A DNA stretch of 64,000 nucleotides from Fertoeibacter niger (GCF_009380135.2 NZ_WHUT02000006.1:1-64000), one strand, 5' to 3'. Numbered from the stretch's first letter, positions 10,758 to 19,910 are shown. Translations and numbers: made by a program. Notes: a model not told the origin generated them from the sequence alone.

Positions 10758-10786
10758 TGATCCGGCGCATGAAACCCCGCGTATTG
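10758..10786 (+). promoter_or_regulatory. candidate RpoE-dependent promoter of the FAD/DUF1365 operon
   Basis: TGATCC at 10758-10763 faces the plus-strand operon, with TATTG after 18 bases (10782-10786). The -35 match is perfect; the -10 is weak. It lies 46 bases from the oppositely oriented TGATCC box of rpoE. AAGGAG at 10825-10830 is the ribosome binding site of the first gene. Confidence 0.5.
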
Positions 10787-10841
10787 CCTGACGTAACATG
10801 TCATGTGTCTATGGACCACGGACCAAGGAGTTGCCGCGTAG

Positions 10842-12134
10842 ATGCCATTCGAGACCCTGAAATTCGCCCCCCGCCGCATCGCCGTCATCGGCGGTGGCAT
10901 ATCTGGCATGGCGGCGGCGCATCTGCTGGCCATGGATCACGCGGTTGTGCTGTATGAGGCCGAGGGAAGGCTGGGCGGCCATGCCCGCACCGTTCTGGCG
11001 GGCAAGCGTGGCGATCAGCCGGTGGATACCGGCTTCATTGTGTTCAACCATGTGAATTACCCGCATCTCTGCGCCCTGTTCGACAAACTGGGCGTGCCCA
11101 CGGCGAAAAGCAGCATGAGCTTTGGGGCCTCGATCGCCGGGGGGCGGCTGGAATATGGCCTGCGCAACCTGAACGCGGTGTTCGCGCAGCGCAGGAACGT
11201 CGCCGATCCGCGTTTTCTGCGCATGTTGCGCGACATATTCCGCTTCAACGCGCAGGCGGCCGCGCTGGCCCGCGATGCCAGCCTGACCATCGGGCAGTTG
11301 CTGGAGGCGCTGGGCACCGCCCGCTGGTTCCGCGACTATTACATCCTGCCGCTGTCGGCGGCGATCTGGTCAACCCCCGCCGCGCGGATCATGGATTTTC
11401 CGGCGCAGGCGCTGGTGACGTTCTTCCAGAACCACGCGCTGATGTCGGCCACCGGTCAGCACCAGTGGCATACGGTGCAGGGCGGATCGGTGGAATATGT
11501 GCGCCGACTGCATGCCGCAATGGCGGGCGAGGGCGTGGATATCCGCCTGAACGCCCCCATCGCCGGGGTGCGCCGTGATGGCGCAGGGGTGCAGGTGCGC
11601 GCCCATGGTGCCGAATGGGAGCCGTTTGACGAGGTGATCTTCGCCACCCATTCCGATGACAGCCTGGCCATGCTGGCCGATGCCAGCCCACAGGAACGCG
11701 CCGCCTTGTCTGCCGTGCGCTATCAGCCGAACGAGGCTGTTTTGCACGCCGATGCGTCGGTCATGCCGAAACGACGGGCGGTCTGGTCATCGTGGAATTA
11801 TGTCGAACCCGCAGGGCCGCAGGGCGACCGCATCGACCTGACCTATTGGATGAACAGCCTGCAACCCATTCCGCAGGATGATCCGCTGTTTGTCACGCTG
11901 AACTCCACCCAGCCGATCCGCGATGATCTGGTGCAGGATGTCGTCAGCTTCCGCCATCCGGTCTATGACATGGCCGGGCAGACGGCGAAGGCCGCGATCC
12001 GGCTGCGCAACGGCACGCTGAACACCTGGTTCTGCGGGGCGTGGATGCGCAACGGGTTCCACGAGGACGGTTTCGCCAGCGCGGTGGATGTGGTGCAGGC
12101 GATGCGCGCCCGCAGCCGCGCCGAGGCGGCATGA
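10842..12134 (+). CDS. FAD-dependent amine-oxidase-like protein of the RpoE regulon, probable furan fatty acid pathway
   Basis: This 430-residue flavoprotein has an N-terminal dinucleotide-binding fold (RIAVIGGGISGMAAAHLL, then the acidic YEAEGRLGGHARTV) and the overall shape of the amine oxidase/phytoene desaturase family. The C-terminal FAD segment reads CGAWMRNGFHEDG. It heads a tightly coupled five-gene operon divergent from rpoE. In R. sphaeroides the equivalent genes (from memory RSP_1091 to RSP_1087) are RpoE-dependent, and the first two are needed to turn methylated unsaturated acyl chains into furan fatty acids (UfaD and UfaO). A desaturase role (UfaD-like) suits the fold best, but the assignment between the two genes is not proven here. 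Confidence 0.88.
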   Translation: MPFETLKFAPRRIAVIGGGISGMAAAHLLAMDHAVVLYEAEGRLGGHARTVLAGKRGDQPVDTGFIVFNHVNYPHLCALFDKLGVPTAKSSMSFGASIAGGRLEYGLRNLNAVFAQRRNVADPRFLRMLRDIFRFNAQAAALARDASLTIGQLLEALGTARWFRDYYILPLSAAIWSTPAARIMDFPAQALVTFFQNHALMSATGQHQWHTVQGGSVEYVRRLHAAMAGEGVDIRLNAPIAGVRRDGAGVQVRAHGAEWEPFDEVIFATHSDDSLAMLADASPQERAALSAVRYQPNEAVLHADASVMPKRRAVWSSWNYVEPAGPQGDRIDLTYWMNSLQPIPQDDPLFVTLNSTQPIRDDLVQDVVSFRHPVYDMAGQTAKAAIRLRNGTLNTWFCGAWMRNGFHEDGFASAVDVVQAMRARSRAEAA

Positions 12135-12877
12135 GCGGGGTAGACCATATCCGGGGTGAAACGTTCCATGGCCGCAAGGGGGCCGTGGCGAACAGTTTCC
12201 GCTATGGGGTGGATTATCTGCTGCTGGAGCCCGAGGCTGCGGGCCCGTCGCTGTTTTCACGCAATCGCCGCAACCTGCTGTCACTATGGGACAGCGATCA
12301 TGGTGGCCCGCCCGGTCAGGGGCGCGGCGCGCCTTGGGTGCGCGACGTGCTGGCGGCGCATGGCCTGCCCGAGGCCGACCGGATCGAACTGCTGGCCCAG
12401 CCGCGCGTGCTGGGCCATGTGTTCAACCCGGTCAGTTTCTGGCTGTGCCATGATGCGGCGGGCCTGCGCGTGGTGATTGCCGAGGTGACGAACACTTTCG
12501 GCGACAGGCATTCCTATCTGTGCCACCGCCCCGACCATGCGCCCATCACGCCCGCGGATACTCTGGCGGCCACCAAGATCCTGCATGTGTCGCCGTTTCA
12601 GCCCATCGAGGGCGGCTACACCTTTCGCTTTGACATCAGGCCCGACCGGGTGGGCATCTGGATTGATTATACGCAGGGCGAGGGGGGCCTTTACGCCACA
12701 CTGACCGGCCCGCGTGTGGCCCTGACCAATGCGGGCATCCTGCGAGCCTGCCTGCGCCGCCCGTTCGGGTCGCGGCGGGTGCTGGCGCTGATCCACTGGC
12801 AGGCGCTGAAACTGGCCATCAAGGGCGCGCGTTACCGTGCCCGCCCCGCCCCGCCGGTGGATGAGGTGTCGCGGTGA
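12131..12877 (+). CDS. DUF1365 family protein of the RpoE-linked operon
   Basis: This 248-residue DUF1365 protein has the family features near the N terminus (GKTFHGRK-like GETFHGRKGAVANSFRY), RVLGHVFNPVSFWLC and EVTNTFGDRHSYL. DUF1365 genes almost always follow an FAD amine-oxidase-like gene and often sit near cyclopropane-fatty-acid-synthase-like methylases. In R. sphaeroides the pair is required for furan fatty acid formation on phospholipid chains, which uses O2. No such methylase gene is in this window. ATG 12131 overlaps the preceding stop (ATGA), so translation is coupled. Confidence 0.88.
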   Translation: MSGVDHIRGETFHGRKGAVANSFRYGVDYLLLEPEAAGPSLFSRNRRNLLSLWDSDHGGPPGQGRGAPWVRDVLAAHGLPEADRIELLAQPRVLGHVFNPVSFWLCHDAAGLRVVIAEVTNTFGDRHSYLCHRPDHAPITPADTLAATKILHVSPFQPIEGGYTFRFDIRPDRVGIWIDYTQGEGGLYATLTGPRVALTNAGILRACLRRPFGSRRVLALIHWQALKLAIKGARYRARPAPPVDEVSR

Positions 12878-14100
12878 CGCTGCCGCTGGCCCCCTGGGCG
12901 CTGTTTGCCGCGCTGATCGCGGCAGCCGGGCTGCCGATCTACATCCATGCGCCGAAGTTCTATGTCGATGAATATGCCGTGGGGCTGGGCGCGCTGGGTG
13001 CGGCTTTGTTCCTGCTGCGGCTGGTGGATGTGGTGCAGGATCCGTTTCTGGGCTGGCTGGCGGAGAAGGCCCGGGCGTGGCGCGGGGCCATGGTGGCGGG
13101 GGCGGCAGGCCTGATGGCGCTGGCGATGCTGGGGCTGTTTGCGGTGACGCCGCCGATTGCGCCGTTGCTGTGGTTCAGCCTGACGCTGCTGGTGCTGTTT
13201 TCGGCGTTTTCGTTCCTGACGATCACCTTTTACGCCGAGGGGGTGCGCCGCGCGGCCACCCTTGGCCCCGGCGGGCACCTGCGGCTGGCAGGCTGGCGTG
13301 AAGGCGGGGCGCTGCTGGGCATCTGTCTGGCCGCTGTGGCACCGGTGGCGCTGGGTGCGCTGACTGACCGGCCCTTCGCCGCCTTTGCGGCGGTGTTCGC
13401 GCTGGTGGCGGTGCTGGCGGTCTGGGCGATGCGGCGGGAGTGGACCGGCGCAGGGGTGCATGTGGACACGCCGAACCTGCGCGCTGCCTTGGCCGACCCC
13501 CTGACAAGGCGGTTGCTGTTGCTGGCGCTGGTGAATGCCGCGCCGGTTGCCGTCACATCCACCCTGTTCCTGTTCTTTGTCGAAAGCCGCCTTGCCGCCC
13601 CGGGGGCCGAAGGCCCGCTGCTGCTGCTGTTCTTCCTTGCCGCCGCCCTGTCCACCCCGGTGTGGAGCCGCCTTGCCACCGCCTATGGGGCCAAGCCGAT
13701 GCTGCTGGCGGGCATGGTGCTGGCAGTCATCGCGTTCATCTTTGCCGCGCGGCTGGGGGCGGGCGATACGCTGGCCTTCGCCGTGATCTGTGCGGCATCC
13801 GGGGCCGCGTTGGGGGCGGACATGACGCTGCTGCCCGCGATCTTTGCCCGGCATCTGGCGCAGATATCCGATGCCGGGGCGGGCACGGCATTCGGCCTGT
13901 GGTCCTTTGCGTCAAAACTGTCGCTGGCGCTGGCGGCGGCCACGCTGCTGCCGCTGTTGCAGGCGCGCGGTTTTGCGGCGGGGGCTGACAATCCAGAAAC
14001 GGCGCTGGCCTTGCTGACCACGCTTTACGCCCTCGTCCCTTGCGCCCTGAAACTGCTGGCCATCGCCCTGCTGGCCGCCACCCCCGTGCCGGAGGCCTGA
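12874..14100 (+). CDS. MFS transporter, third gene of the RpoE-linked operon
   Basis: This 408-residue protein is almost entirely hydrophobic with about 12 predicted membrane helices, consistent with the major facilitator superfamily (MelB-like cation symporter branch, e.g. PIYIHAPKFYVDEYAVGLGALGA). It starts with GTG at 12874 inside the GTGA overlap with the DUF1365 gene. The cargo is unknown; the conserved association with lipid-modifying genes makes a lipid or fatty-acid role possible. That is inference from position only. Confidence 0.85.
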   Translation: MTLPLAPWALFAALIAAAGLPIYIHAPKFYVDEYAVGLGALGAALFLLRLVDVVQDPFLGWLAEKARAWRGAMVAGAAGLMALAMLGLFAVTPPIAPLLWFSLTLLVLFSAFSFLTITFYAEGVRRAATLGPGGHLRLAGWREGGALLGICLAAVAPVALGALTDRPFAAFAAVFALVAVLAVWAMRREWTGAGVHVDTPNLRAALADPLTRRLLLLALVNAAPVAVTSTLFLFFVESRLAAPGAEGPLLLLFFLAAALSTPVWSRLATAYGAKPMLLAGMVLAVIAFIFAARLGAGDTLAFAVICAASGAALGADMTLLPAIFARHLAQISDAGAGTAFGLWSFASKLSLALAAATLLPLLQARGFAAGADNPETALALLTTLYALVPCALKLLAIALLAATPVPEA

Positions 14101-14102
14101 CC

Positions 14103-14654
14103 ATGTTGATGCTCTTGTCGGGTTTCGTGCTTGCACTGGCGCTAGTGGCCGCCAAGGCGCGGTTTCTGGGCTTTCGCAGCCAGAAGCCCGCTGATTTCGC
14201 GGGCAAAGGCCCGGTGTTTGATCTGCGGCAGCATCTGAACGGCCCGATCCTGTGCGAGGGCGTGATCTATGGCCCCACGGGCCGCGTCACCTCGCGGTTT
14301 GTGGCCGATATGCAGGGCAGCTGGGATGGCAACACCGGCACGCTGGCGGAAACCTTCCGCTATGACAGCGGCACGGTGCAGGAACGGTGCTGGACATTGC
14401 GGCTGGGCCGTGACGGGGCGATCAGCGCCGAGGCGCCCGATGTGGTGGGCGAAGGGCAGGGGCAGGTCATTGGTCCGGCTGTGCGGTTGCGCTACCGCAT
14501 CCGTCTGGCGCAGGATGCGGGCGGGCATGTGCTGGACGTGACCGACTGGATGTATCTGATGGACAACGGAACCATCATGAACCGCAGCCAGTTTACCAAG
14601 TTCGGCATAACGGTGGCAGAACTGGTGGCCACACTGCGACGGGTGGAAACATGA
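14103..14654 (+). CDS. DUF3833 family protein
   Basis: This 183-residue protein has an N-terminal hydrophobic segment (LMLLSGFVLALALVAAKA) that could be a signal anchor, followed by a beta-rich lipocalin-like body with DLRQHLNGPILCEGVIYGP and the DWMYLMDNGTIMNRSQFTKF segment typical of DUF3833. Its biochemical function is unknown. It starts two bases after the MFS stop and overlaps the SDR gene by four bases (ATGA), so it is part of the same transcript. Confidence 0.85.
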   Translation: MLMLLSGFVLALALVAAKARFLGFRSQKPADFAGKGPVFDLRQHLNGPILCEGVIYGPTGRVTSRFVADMQGSWDGNTGTLAETFRYDSGTVQERCWTLRLGRDGAISAEAPDVVGEGQGQVIGPAVRLRYRIRLAQDAGGHVLDVTDWMYLMDNGTIMNRSQFTKFGITVAELVATLRRVET

Positions 14655-15388
14655 GAGAGTTCAACGGCAAGCGTTACTGGCTGGTTGGGGCCAGCGAAGG
14701 TCTGGGTCTGGCTTTGGCGCGCAAGCTGAACGCCGCGGGGGCCGAGGTGATCCTGTCGGGGCGCGATGCGCTGCGGCTGAACGCGGCGGTGCAGGCGATG
14801 CCGGGCAAGGCGTCGGGCGTGGTCTGCGATGTGGCCTCCACCGAATCGGTAAAGGCGGCGGCGGCCGAGGTGGGTGCGCTGGACGGTGTGGTGTTTATGG
14901 CGGGCGTCTACTGGCCGATGGCGGCGCAGGACTGGGACGCGGCACAGGTCGAGGCGATGTGCGACGTGAACTTCACCGGCGCGCATCGGGTGGTGGGGGC
15001 GGTATTGCCCGACATGCTGCTGAAAAAGCATGGCCATCTGGTGATAACCGGCAGCCTTTCAGGCTTTCGCGGCCTGCCCGGTGCGGTGGGTTACGGGGCC
15101 AGCAAGGCCGGGGTCATGGCGATGGCCGAAAGCCTTTACGCCGATCTGCGCGGATCGGGCATCACGGTGCAACTGGCCAACCCCGGTTTCATCAAGACCC
15201 GGCTGACCGCCAAGAACGATTTCAAGATGCCCTTCCTGATGGAACCCGAACAGGCGGCGCAGCAGATGTTCGAGCAGATGTGCGGCGACCAGTTCAAGGC
15301 CAGCTTTCCTACGGTGTTTTCGTGGTTCTTCCGTCTGGGCCAGTTTCTGCCCGACTGGGCCTATTACCGGATCTTCGCGCCGAAATAG
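14651..15388 (+). CDS. short-chain dehydrogenase/reductase
   Basis: This 245-residue SDR has the Rossmann signature near the N terminus (LVGASEGLGLALARKL), an active-site Ser in ITGSLSGFRG and the YxxxK motif in YGASKAGVMAMAESL. It is the last gene of the RpoE-linked operon. The N-terminal glycine motif is the GASxGLG variant. The substrate is unknown; a lipid-linked or carbonyl-detoxifying role would fit the singlet-oxygen context but is inference. About 156 bases without a gene follow. Confidence 0.9.
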   Translation: MREFNGKRYWLVGASEGLGLALARKLNAAGAEVILSGRDALRLNAAVQAMPGKASGVVCDVASTESVKAAAAEVGALDGVVFMAGVYWPMAAQDWDAAQVEAMCDVNFTGAHRVVGAVLPDMLLKKHGHLVITGSLSGFRGLPGAVGYGASKAGVMAMAESLYADLRGSGITVQLANPGFIKTRLTAKNDFKMPFLMEPEQAAQQMFEQMCGDQFKASFPTVFSWFFRLGQFLPDWAYYRIFAPK

Positions 15389-15544
15389 CACCTTGTGCCC
15401 GCCACGCAGGCGATCCCACGGCAGAACGCCCCGGGATTGGCAGATTGCGCGGCAGGGCTGGCAAAGCGGGGCGCGAGGCTGGCCACAGGGCGGGCGCCGG
15501 GGTAATGAGTGACGCGGGGGCGGAGCGGAAGAGAGGGCAGGCAC

Positions 15545-16513
15545 ATGCGGCCTATGTTGCGGCGGATCATTCCTTTGGGTGTGCTGGCGGCCTTGGGTGC
15601 CTTTGGGCTGACCCGGCTTTTTGCTCCGGCACCGCTGCCCCCCTTGCCGCAGATGGATGCGGCGGAATTTGCCGCCGCCTATGCCCGCCCGCTGGAGACA
15701 CCCACAGGCCCCATGCCGGTCTATCATCTGGGGCATTCGCTTGTGGGGCGCGACATGCCCGCGATGCTGGCGCAGCTTGCCGGGCATGAGCATGCCAGCC
15801 AACTGGGCTGGGGCGCGTCTTTGCGCCAGCACTGGCTGGGCGATGTGCCGGGCTTCACGCAGGAAAACGCCAGCGCGGCCTTTCGCCCGGCAGCCGAAGC
15901 GCTGGATACGGGTGGCTATGGTGCCGTGGTGCTGACCGAGATGGTCGAGATTCGCGATGCGATCCGCTATCACGATTCGGCCCGGCATCTGGCGCTTTGG
16001 GCGGCCAAGGCGCGGGCGGCCCGGCCCGAGGTGCGGCTTTACCTGTATGAGACCTGGCACCGGCTGGATGATGCCGAGGGCTGGCTGGCGCGGCTGGATG
16101 CCGATCTGGCGCGGTATTGGCAGGATGATCTGCTGCGCCGCGCGCTGACACAGCCCGGCGTGGCGCCCATGCATGTGATCCCCGGCGGGCAGGTGATGGC
16201 GGCGCTGGTGCGGGCGATCGACGCAGGCACGGTGCCCGGCCTGACGCGCCGCGACGACCTGTTTGCGCGCAATGCCGATGGCAGCACCGACCCGATCCAC
16301 CTGAATGATCTGGGGGCCTATGTCATTGCGCTGACACATTTCGCGGTGCTCTATCACCAGAGCCCCGAAGGCCTGCCGCATGTGTTGACCCGCGCCGATG
16401 GCACATCCGCCGATGCCTTGCCAGATGCGGCGGTGCCGGTGGTGCAGCAACTGGTCTGGCGGGTGGTGACGGGCTATCCTGCCACCGGCGTTGCCGCCCC
16501 ATCGGATTCCTGA
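15545..16513 (+). CDS. membrane-anchored SGNH-hydrolase-like protein
   Basis: This 322-residue protein has an N-terminal hydrophobic anchor or signal (RRIIPLGVLAALGAFGLTRL) followed by an SGNH/GDSL-like hydrolase fold: the nucleophile block GHSLVGRD (Ser65) and a C-terminal DPIHLN block (His252). Between them are LYLYETWHRLDD and VIPGGQVMAAL. The same four blocks appear in the N-terminal domain of the next gene, so the two are paralogues. An esterase acting on acylated polysaccharide in the periplasm is a reasonable inference, given the exopolysaccharide genes that follow. ATG 15545 follows GAGGG; in-frame starts upstream (15509) lack support. Confidence 0.75.
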   Translation: MRPMLRRIIPLGVLAALGAFGLTRLFAPAPLPPLPQMDAAEFAAAYARPLETPTGPMPVYHLGHSLVGRDMPAMLAQLAGHEHASQLGWGASLRQHWLGDVPGFTQENASAAFRPAAEALDTGGYGAVVLTEMVEIRDAIRYHDSARHLALWAAKARAARPEVRLYLYETWHRLDDAEGWLARLDADLARYWQDDLLRRALTQPGVAPMHVIPGGQVMAALVRAIDAGTVPGLTRRDDLFARNADGSTDPIHLNDLGAYVIALTHFAVLYHQSPEGLPHVLTRADGTSADALPDAAVPVVQQLVWRVVTGYPATGVAAPSDS

Positions 16514-16547
16514 CGCGCACCTGATACCTGACGAAAGGCCTGCCCCC

Positions 16548-19070
16548 ATGTCGATCCTGTCTCTGCTGGCCGAGATCCTGTTTGTGGGCCACAGCCTTGT
16601 CGGCCCCGATCTGGCACCGCTGGTGCAAGGCGGGTTCCGCGCGCAGGGGGTGGAACTGCGGGCGGAATCGCAGATCATCAACGGGGCACCGCTGAAGTAT
16701 AACTGGGAAAACTCCGCCGAGGCCGAAGGCGTCGACGCCCGCATGGTGCTGCCACGCGGCAATACGCAGGCGCTGGTGCTGACCGAAGGCATCCCCCTGC
16801 TGGCGCAGATCGACTGGAACGACACGGTGGGGCAGGCGCGCAACTTTGCCAGCCTCGCCTGGCAGGCGAAACCGACGGCGCAGGTGTTCATCTATGAAAC
16901 CTGGCACAGCCTGAACAGCGGCACCGGCGTGGCCGTGGCGCATGACGAGGGCGCAACCGTGCCCTGGCGCGACCGGCTGACCGCCGACCTGCCGCTGTGG
17001 CAGGGCATCGCGGATGAGTTGAACAAGACCCGCCCCGCCACGGCCCCCGCCGTGCGGCTGATCCCGGCAGGGCAGGCGATGGGCCTGTTGGCGGACGAGA
17101 TCGCGGCGGGCCGCGTGCCGGGGATGGATGACATCCGCGATGCGTTTTCCGACGACATCCACCCAAACGGCAAGGGCCGCTATCTGGTGGCCATGGTCCA
17201 TATGGCCACGATGACCGGCAAGACGCCCGAAGGCCTGCCCGCGCAACTGACGCGGCAGTGGGCCAGCCGTGATGCGGTGATCGCCGATGATCTGGCCCCG
17301 GTGCTGCAACGCATCGCATGGGCTGCGGTTCAGGCCCATGACGCGGCCACCCCCACCGCAACGGCGCCGGTCGCGACCGAAGCGGCCGCGCCGCTGGCAG
17401 ACGCGCCCGTGGTGCAACCAGCCGCCGCGCCGCCGCCCCGGGTGTTCGCACCCGTCACCAACCCCGCGCTCGCTTTGGGGCTGGCGGGGGTTTACGACTG
17501 GTCGGTGCAGCAGCCGTTTCTTGACCTGATGAAATCGGGCCGCCCCTGGATCGGCCATCTGCCCGGGCAATGGGGCGGGTTTGACCATCCGGCGCTGGCC
17601 GAGGCCGGGTATCTGGATGAAAACGGCTGGCCCAAGGCAATGCCGCCCAATGTCACCGGGATATCGACCGTGTTCCTGACCGACCTTCCGCCGCAATCGC
17701 CCGCCGCCGGGCGCTATGTGCTGACCTATGAGGGCAAGGGCACGCTGGCGCTGGACGGGCGCGCGACCAATGCCAAAGCCGAACCGGGGCGCATAACATT
17801 CGACTATCTGCCCGGCGAAGGGTCGGTCCTGCTGAACATCACCGCCATCGACGAAACTGACCCTTTGCGCAACATCACTATCCTGCGCGAGGACCGGCAG
17901 GCCGAACATGCGGCAGGCCAGATCTTCAACCCCGAATGGCTGGCGCGCATCCGTGGCGTGGCATCGGTGCGGTTCATGGACTGGATGATGACCAACAACG
18001 CCACGCTGGCGCTGGCCGCCGACCGCCCGCTGCCCGGGCATTACACCTGGGCGGTGAACGGCGTGCCGGTCGAGGTGATGGTGGCGCTGGCGAACGAGCT
18101 GGACGCCGACCCGTGGTTCACCATCCCCCATCTGGCCGAGGATGCGCTGGTGCGCGCCATGGCCGAGGTGGTGCGCGACGGGCTGGAACCCGGCCTTCGC
18201 GCCCATGTCGAATATTCCAACGAAATGTGGAACTGGCAGTTTGGCCAGACCCGTTGGGCCGAGGAACAGGGCCTGAAACGCTGGGGCGAGAAAGGCACCT
18301 GGGTGCAATACTATGCCCTGCGCGCGACCGAGGTGGCGGGTATCTGGGCGGCCGTGTTCGGCGATCAGGCCCCGGAACGGCTGGTGCGGGTGATCAGCAG
18401 CCAGACCGGCTGGCTGGGGCTGGAGGAAGCGGTGCTGGATGCGCCGCAGGTGGTGGCCGAAGGCCTGCCCCCCCCGAAACAGGCCTTTGATGCCTATGCC
18501 GTCACCGGGTATTTCAGCGGCGGCCTGGGGAACGAGGACAAGGCGGCATTGGTGAAGGGCTGGCTGGCCGAAAGCCGCGCGGCGGCCGAAGCCAGCGCCG
18601 ACGCGCTGGGCCTGCAAGGCGCGGCGCGCGCCGAACATATCGCGGCCCACCGCTTTGATCTGGCGGTGGCGCGGGCGGCAGCCGAACTCGCCACCGGGGC
18701 GGAAAGTGGCAAGCCTGACGATTCGCTGGAAAATCTGCTGGGCACCGTGCTGCCCTATCAGGCCGATGTGGCGGCAGAGGCGGGGCTTGATCTGGTGATG
18801 TATGAGGGCGGCACGCATGTTGTGGGCTATGGCCTGCTGGTCGATGATGCCGAACTGACCGCGTTTTTCACCCATCTGAACTACACCCCCGAAATGGGTG
18901 CGCTTTACGCCCGGCTGCTGCAAGGCTGGCAGGGGCTGACGGATGCGCCGTTCAACGCCTTTGTCGATGTCTACAGCCCCGGCAAATGGGGCAGTTGGGG
19001 CGCGCTGCGCCATCTGGCCGATGACAACCCGCGCTGGCAGGCGCTGGCTGCGGGATGTGCTGCGTGCTGA
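16548..19070 (+). CDS. two-domain protein: SGNH hydrolase fused to a clan-A glycosidase-like domain
   Basis: This is an 840-residue protein. Residues 1-270 are SGNH-like: GHSLVGPD (Ser16), VFIYETWHSLNS, LIPAGQAMGLL and DDIHPN (His205). An Ala/Pro-rich linker follows (about 285-330). The C-terminal half has beta/alpha-barrel glycosidase features: an Asn-Glu pair in EYSNEMWNWQ (Glu559, candidate acid/base) and a later Glu in LVMYEGGTH (Glu753, candidate nucleophile), as in clan GH-A families. There is no obvious signal peptide beyond a weakly hydrophobic N terminus, so export is unclear. Inference: it removes acyl groups and cleaves the locally made polymer. ATG 16548 follows AAAGG. Confidence 0.75.
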   Translation: MSILSLLAEILFVGHSLVGPDLAPLVQGGFRAQGVELRAESQIINGAPLKYNWENSAEAEGVDARMVLPRGNTQALVLTEGIPLLAQIDWNDTVGQARNFASLAWQAKPTAQVFIYETWHSLNSGTGVAVAHDEGATVPWRDRLTADLPLWQGIADELNKTRPATAPAVRLIPAGQAMGLLADEIAAGRVPGMDDIRDAFSDDIHPNGKGRYLVAMVHMATMTGKTPEGLPAQLTRQWASRDAVIADDLAPVLQRIAWAAVQAHDAATPTATAPVATEAAAPLADAPVVQPAAAPPPRVFAPVTNPALALGLAGVYDWSVQQPFLDLMKSGRPWIGHLPGQWGGFDHPALAEAGYLDENGWPKAMPPNVTGISTVFLTDLPPQSPAAGRYVLTYEGKGTLALDGRATNAKAEPGRITFDYLPGEGSVLLNITAIDETDPLRNITILREDRQAEHAAGQIFNPEWLARIRGVASVRFMDWMMTNNATLALAADRPLPGHYTWAVNGVPVEVMVALANELDADPWFTIPHLAEDALVRAMAEVVRDGLEPGLRAHVEYSNEMWNWQFGQTRWAEEQGLKRWGEKGTWVQYYALRATEVAGIWAAVFGDQAPERLVRVISSQTGWLGLEEAVLDAPQVVAEGLPPPKQAFDAYAVTGYFSGGLGNEDKAALVKGWLAESRAAAEASADALGLQGAARAEHIAAHRFDLAVARAAAELATGAESGKPDDSLENLLGTVLPYQADVAAEAGLDLVMYEGGTHVVGYGLLVDDAELTAFFTHLNYTPEMGALYARLLQGWQGLTDAPFNAFVDVYSPGKWGSWGALRHLADDNPRWQALAAGCAAC

Positions 19071-19879
19071 GTGTCATCATCCCGGCCAGCAACGAGGCGG
19101 GCTATATCGGCCCCTGCCTTGAATCGCTGTTCGCCGCAGGCCCGCAGCAGGCCGAGGCGGTGGTGGTGGCCAATGGCTGCCGCGACAACACCGCCGCCAT
19201 CGCGCGCAGCTATGCGGCCCGGGCCGAAGCGGCGGGCTGGAACCTGATCGTGCTTGACCTGCCCGAGGGCGGCAAACCCGGCGCGCTGAACGCGGGCGAC
19301 AAGGCGGCGCGGGGGCGGATGCGGGCCTATCTGGATGCCGATGTGCGGGTCAGCCCGCCGCTGATCGCCCAGATCATCGCCGCGCTTGACCGTGACCTGC
19401 CCACCTATGCCAGTGGCCGCCCGCTGATCAGCCGGGCGCGCAGCTGGGTGACACGCGCCTATGCCGGGTTCTGGTCGCGCCTGCCCTTTGCGCAAAGCCC
19501 CGCGCCGGGGTTCGGCTTTTTCGCGGTGAATGCGGCGGGGCGGGCGCGCTGGGGGGCGTTTCCGGGCATCATTTCCGACGACACCTTCGTGCGGCTGCAA
19601 TTCAGCCCGCATGAACGCATCGAATGCCCCGCCACCTATACCTGGCCGATGATCGAGGGGTTTTCGGCGCTGGTCCGGGTGAGGCGGCGGCAGGATGCGG
19701 GCGTGGCCGAAATTGCACAGCTTTACCCCGGCATTCTGGCGCGCGAGGCAAAACCACGGCTGGGCGTGCTGGGTCTGGCGCGGCTGGCGCTGGCCGACCC
19801 GCCGGGCTTTGCCACCTATGCGGCGGTATCGCTGGCCGTGCGGCTGGGCCGAAACAGCGGATGGGCACGCGGGCGCTGA
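19055..19879 (+). CDS. family 2 glycosyltransferase
   Basis: This 274-residue GT-A fold glycosyltransferase has VIIPASNEAGYIGPCLESL at the N terminus and the metal-binding motif LDADVRVS. A later ISDDTFVRLQF segment fits the catalytic acidic motif. It overlaps the end of the SGNH-glycosidase gene by 16 bases. ATG 19055 and GTG 19064 are both possible starts, the latter placing the first beta strand at residue 2. It probably adds a sugar to the lipid-linked repeat unit; donor and acceptor are unknown. It converges on the next gene with a 31-base gap. Confidence 0.88.
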   Translation: MCCVLSVIIPASNEAGYIGPCLESLFAAGPQQAEAVVVANGCRDNTAAIARSYAARAEAAGWNLIVLDLPEGGKPGALNAGDKAARGRMRAYLDADVRVSPPLIAQIIAALDRDLPTYASGRPLISRARSWVTRAYAGFWSRLPFAQSPAPGFGFFAVNAAGRARWGAFPGIISDDTFVRLQFSPHERIECPATYTWPMIEGFSALVRVRRRQDAGVAEIAQLYPGILAREAKPRLGVLGLARLALADPPGFATYAAVSLAVRLGRNSGWARGR

Positions 19880-19910
19880 TCGGGCAAGCGCCGCCGCCTG
19901 CACCCGCGCA

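Noticed and set aside
16323-19013. 896-residue minus-strand ORF
   Set aside because: It is antisense to the SGNH-glycosidase gene, rich in His/Arg/Gln, with no recognisable motif; a GC-driven shadow.
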